Assembly: GCA_013696695.1 (NCBI GenBank) | Contig: JACCYD010000317.1 | Location: 1 to 6,099 of the forward strand | Length of the DNA stretch: 6,099 bases | Direction: 5' to 3' | From: Deltaproteobacteria bacterium | GTDB lineage: Bacteria > Myxococcota_A > Polyangia > Haliangiales > Haliangiaceae | Notes under the pieces: generated by a model | Databases searched by the model: none | Seen by the model: the letters and a program-made list of their open reading frames with translations, nothing else | Told to the model about the DNA's origin: nothing | In this document: positions 5,629-6,099 of the stretch, in pieces | Numbering within the stretch: the stretch's first letter is position 1 | How the letters are laid out: each line of letters begins with the position of its first letter | Translations under genes and position numbers: made by a program

Positions 5629-6099
5629 GTGAGTGACGAGGGGTGCACGAACTGCGCGGCCAAACCAGGCTGCACCGACCGCAAGGGCCCGATGCTCGCG
5701 GAGGTCGATGACGTGCTCGCCCGGCTGTATCCAACCCGCACGTGGGGAGAAGCCCGCGACGAGCTGGTCGAATCGATGCCGCAAGAAGACCTGTCGGCTC
5801 TCGCCGAGGAGCTCTCTCAGGAGCTGACGGGCGCGACGTTCGTGCGACCCGGCGACGACAGCGAGCCGTGCGACTACATCTACGTGATGTGCATGGGCCG
5901 CGCGCCGTGCATCGTCCAGGTGCGCGACCACGGTGTGCCGGTGCCCGCGGAATGGAACACCGCGGAGCGGATCGACGAGCTGTATCTTCGCGTCGTGATC
6001 AGTCACCGTGCGCGAGTCGCAGCGGTCCAGCAGATCGCGATGTCGGCGACGCGCGGAGACGATGGCAGCTTCACGATCCGCGAGTCGCCGCGCGCCGGC
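5629..6099 (+). CDS. Unrecognised cysteine-containing cytoplasmic protein (3' partial)
   Basis: From GTG at 5629 the frame stays open for 157 codons to the right edge, so the C-terminus is missing. I do not recognise the family. The N-terminus has C6-X2-C9-X5-C15 followed by TDRKGPM, which could hold a zinc ion or part of an iron-sulfur cluster. A helical acidic stretch follows (23-66), then a second cysteine group C81, C88 and C94 in CDYIYVMCMGRAPC, then a probably beta-stranded part (IVQVRDHGVPVPAEW) and a helical segment rich in Arg/Ala/Val (112-140). There is no signal peptide or membrane segment. It starts 25 bases after lysC, so it may be co-transcribed or use the TAGAGT promoter. No Shine-Dalgarno precedes the GTG. 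Codon use matches the neighbours and no stop interrupts it, which supports a real gene. Confidence 0.7.
   Translation, partial: MSDEGCTNCAAKPGCTDRKGPMLAEVDDVLARLYPTRTWGEARDELVESMPQEDLSALAEELSQELTGATFVRPGDDSEPCDYIYVMCMGRAPCIVQVRDHGVPVPAEWNTAERIDELYLRVVISHRARVAAVQQIAMSATRGDDGSFTIRESPRAG

Noticed and set aside
3525..5741. Open frame of 738 codons on the minus strand across the lipoprotein, cutA and lysC
   Set aside because: It is antisense to recognised genes, its Arg/Asp/His/Leu-rich translation has no family motifs, and long shadow frames are expected in GC-rich coding DNA.
5633..5827. Open frame of 64 codons starting at ATG 5633
   Set aside because: It overlaps the longer GTG frame at 5629 that runs to the window edge with better codon bias, and its translation is Arg/Ser-rich without motifs.

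Overview
The window is GC-rich bacterial DNA, densely coded, with strong G/C preference at third codon positions. A lipoprotein with a 'GGGDDPPTPDAG' low-complexity stretch after the lipobox, followed by cysteine-rich 'PVCGDGTC...DC' repeats, suggests a myxobacterium-like organism (Myxococcota, perhaps the Haliangium/Kofleria group). That is an inference from style, not a search result. No mobile element, CRISPR array, tRNA or rRNA is visible. Most of the window looks like ordinary chromosomal core sequence.

Layout, left to right. (1) The 3' part of a protein with two CxxC...CxxC zinc ribbons and a C-terminal membrane anchor; its start lies outside the window. (2) recG, encoding the ATP-dependent branch-migration helicase, with an N-terminal extension of about 185 residues. 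(3) A small, very cysteine-rich secreted lipoprotein. (4) On the minus strand and convergent with the lipoprotein gene, cutA, encoding the CutA1 trimeric divalent-cation-tolerance protein. (5) lysC, encoding aspartate kinase, divergent from cutA. (6) The 5' part of an unrecognised cytoplasmic protein with conserved-looking cysteines, running off the right edge.

The genes do not form one pathway. DNA repair (recG), metal and protein homeostasis (cutA) and the aspartate family of amino acids (lysC) sit side by side. The intergenic gaps are 4 to 62 bases, so most control sequence must lie in very short stretches.

Two signals stand out. First, lysC contains an in-frame ATG preceded by the only near-perfect Shine-Dalgarno sequence I found in the window. 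It sits exactly where other bacteria start a separate aspartate-kinase beta subunit consisting of the two ACT domains. Second, the ordinary gene starts have weak or no Shine-Dalgarno. Three of them (recG, lysC, last gene) are preceded by a TAGnGT hexamer, and for two of these it lies exactly 6 bases before a GTG. This suggests -10 boxes driving leaderless or nearly leaderless mRNAs. I found no convincing novel multi-gene system.
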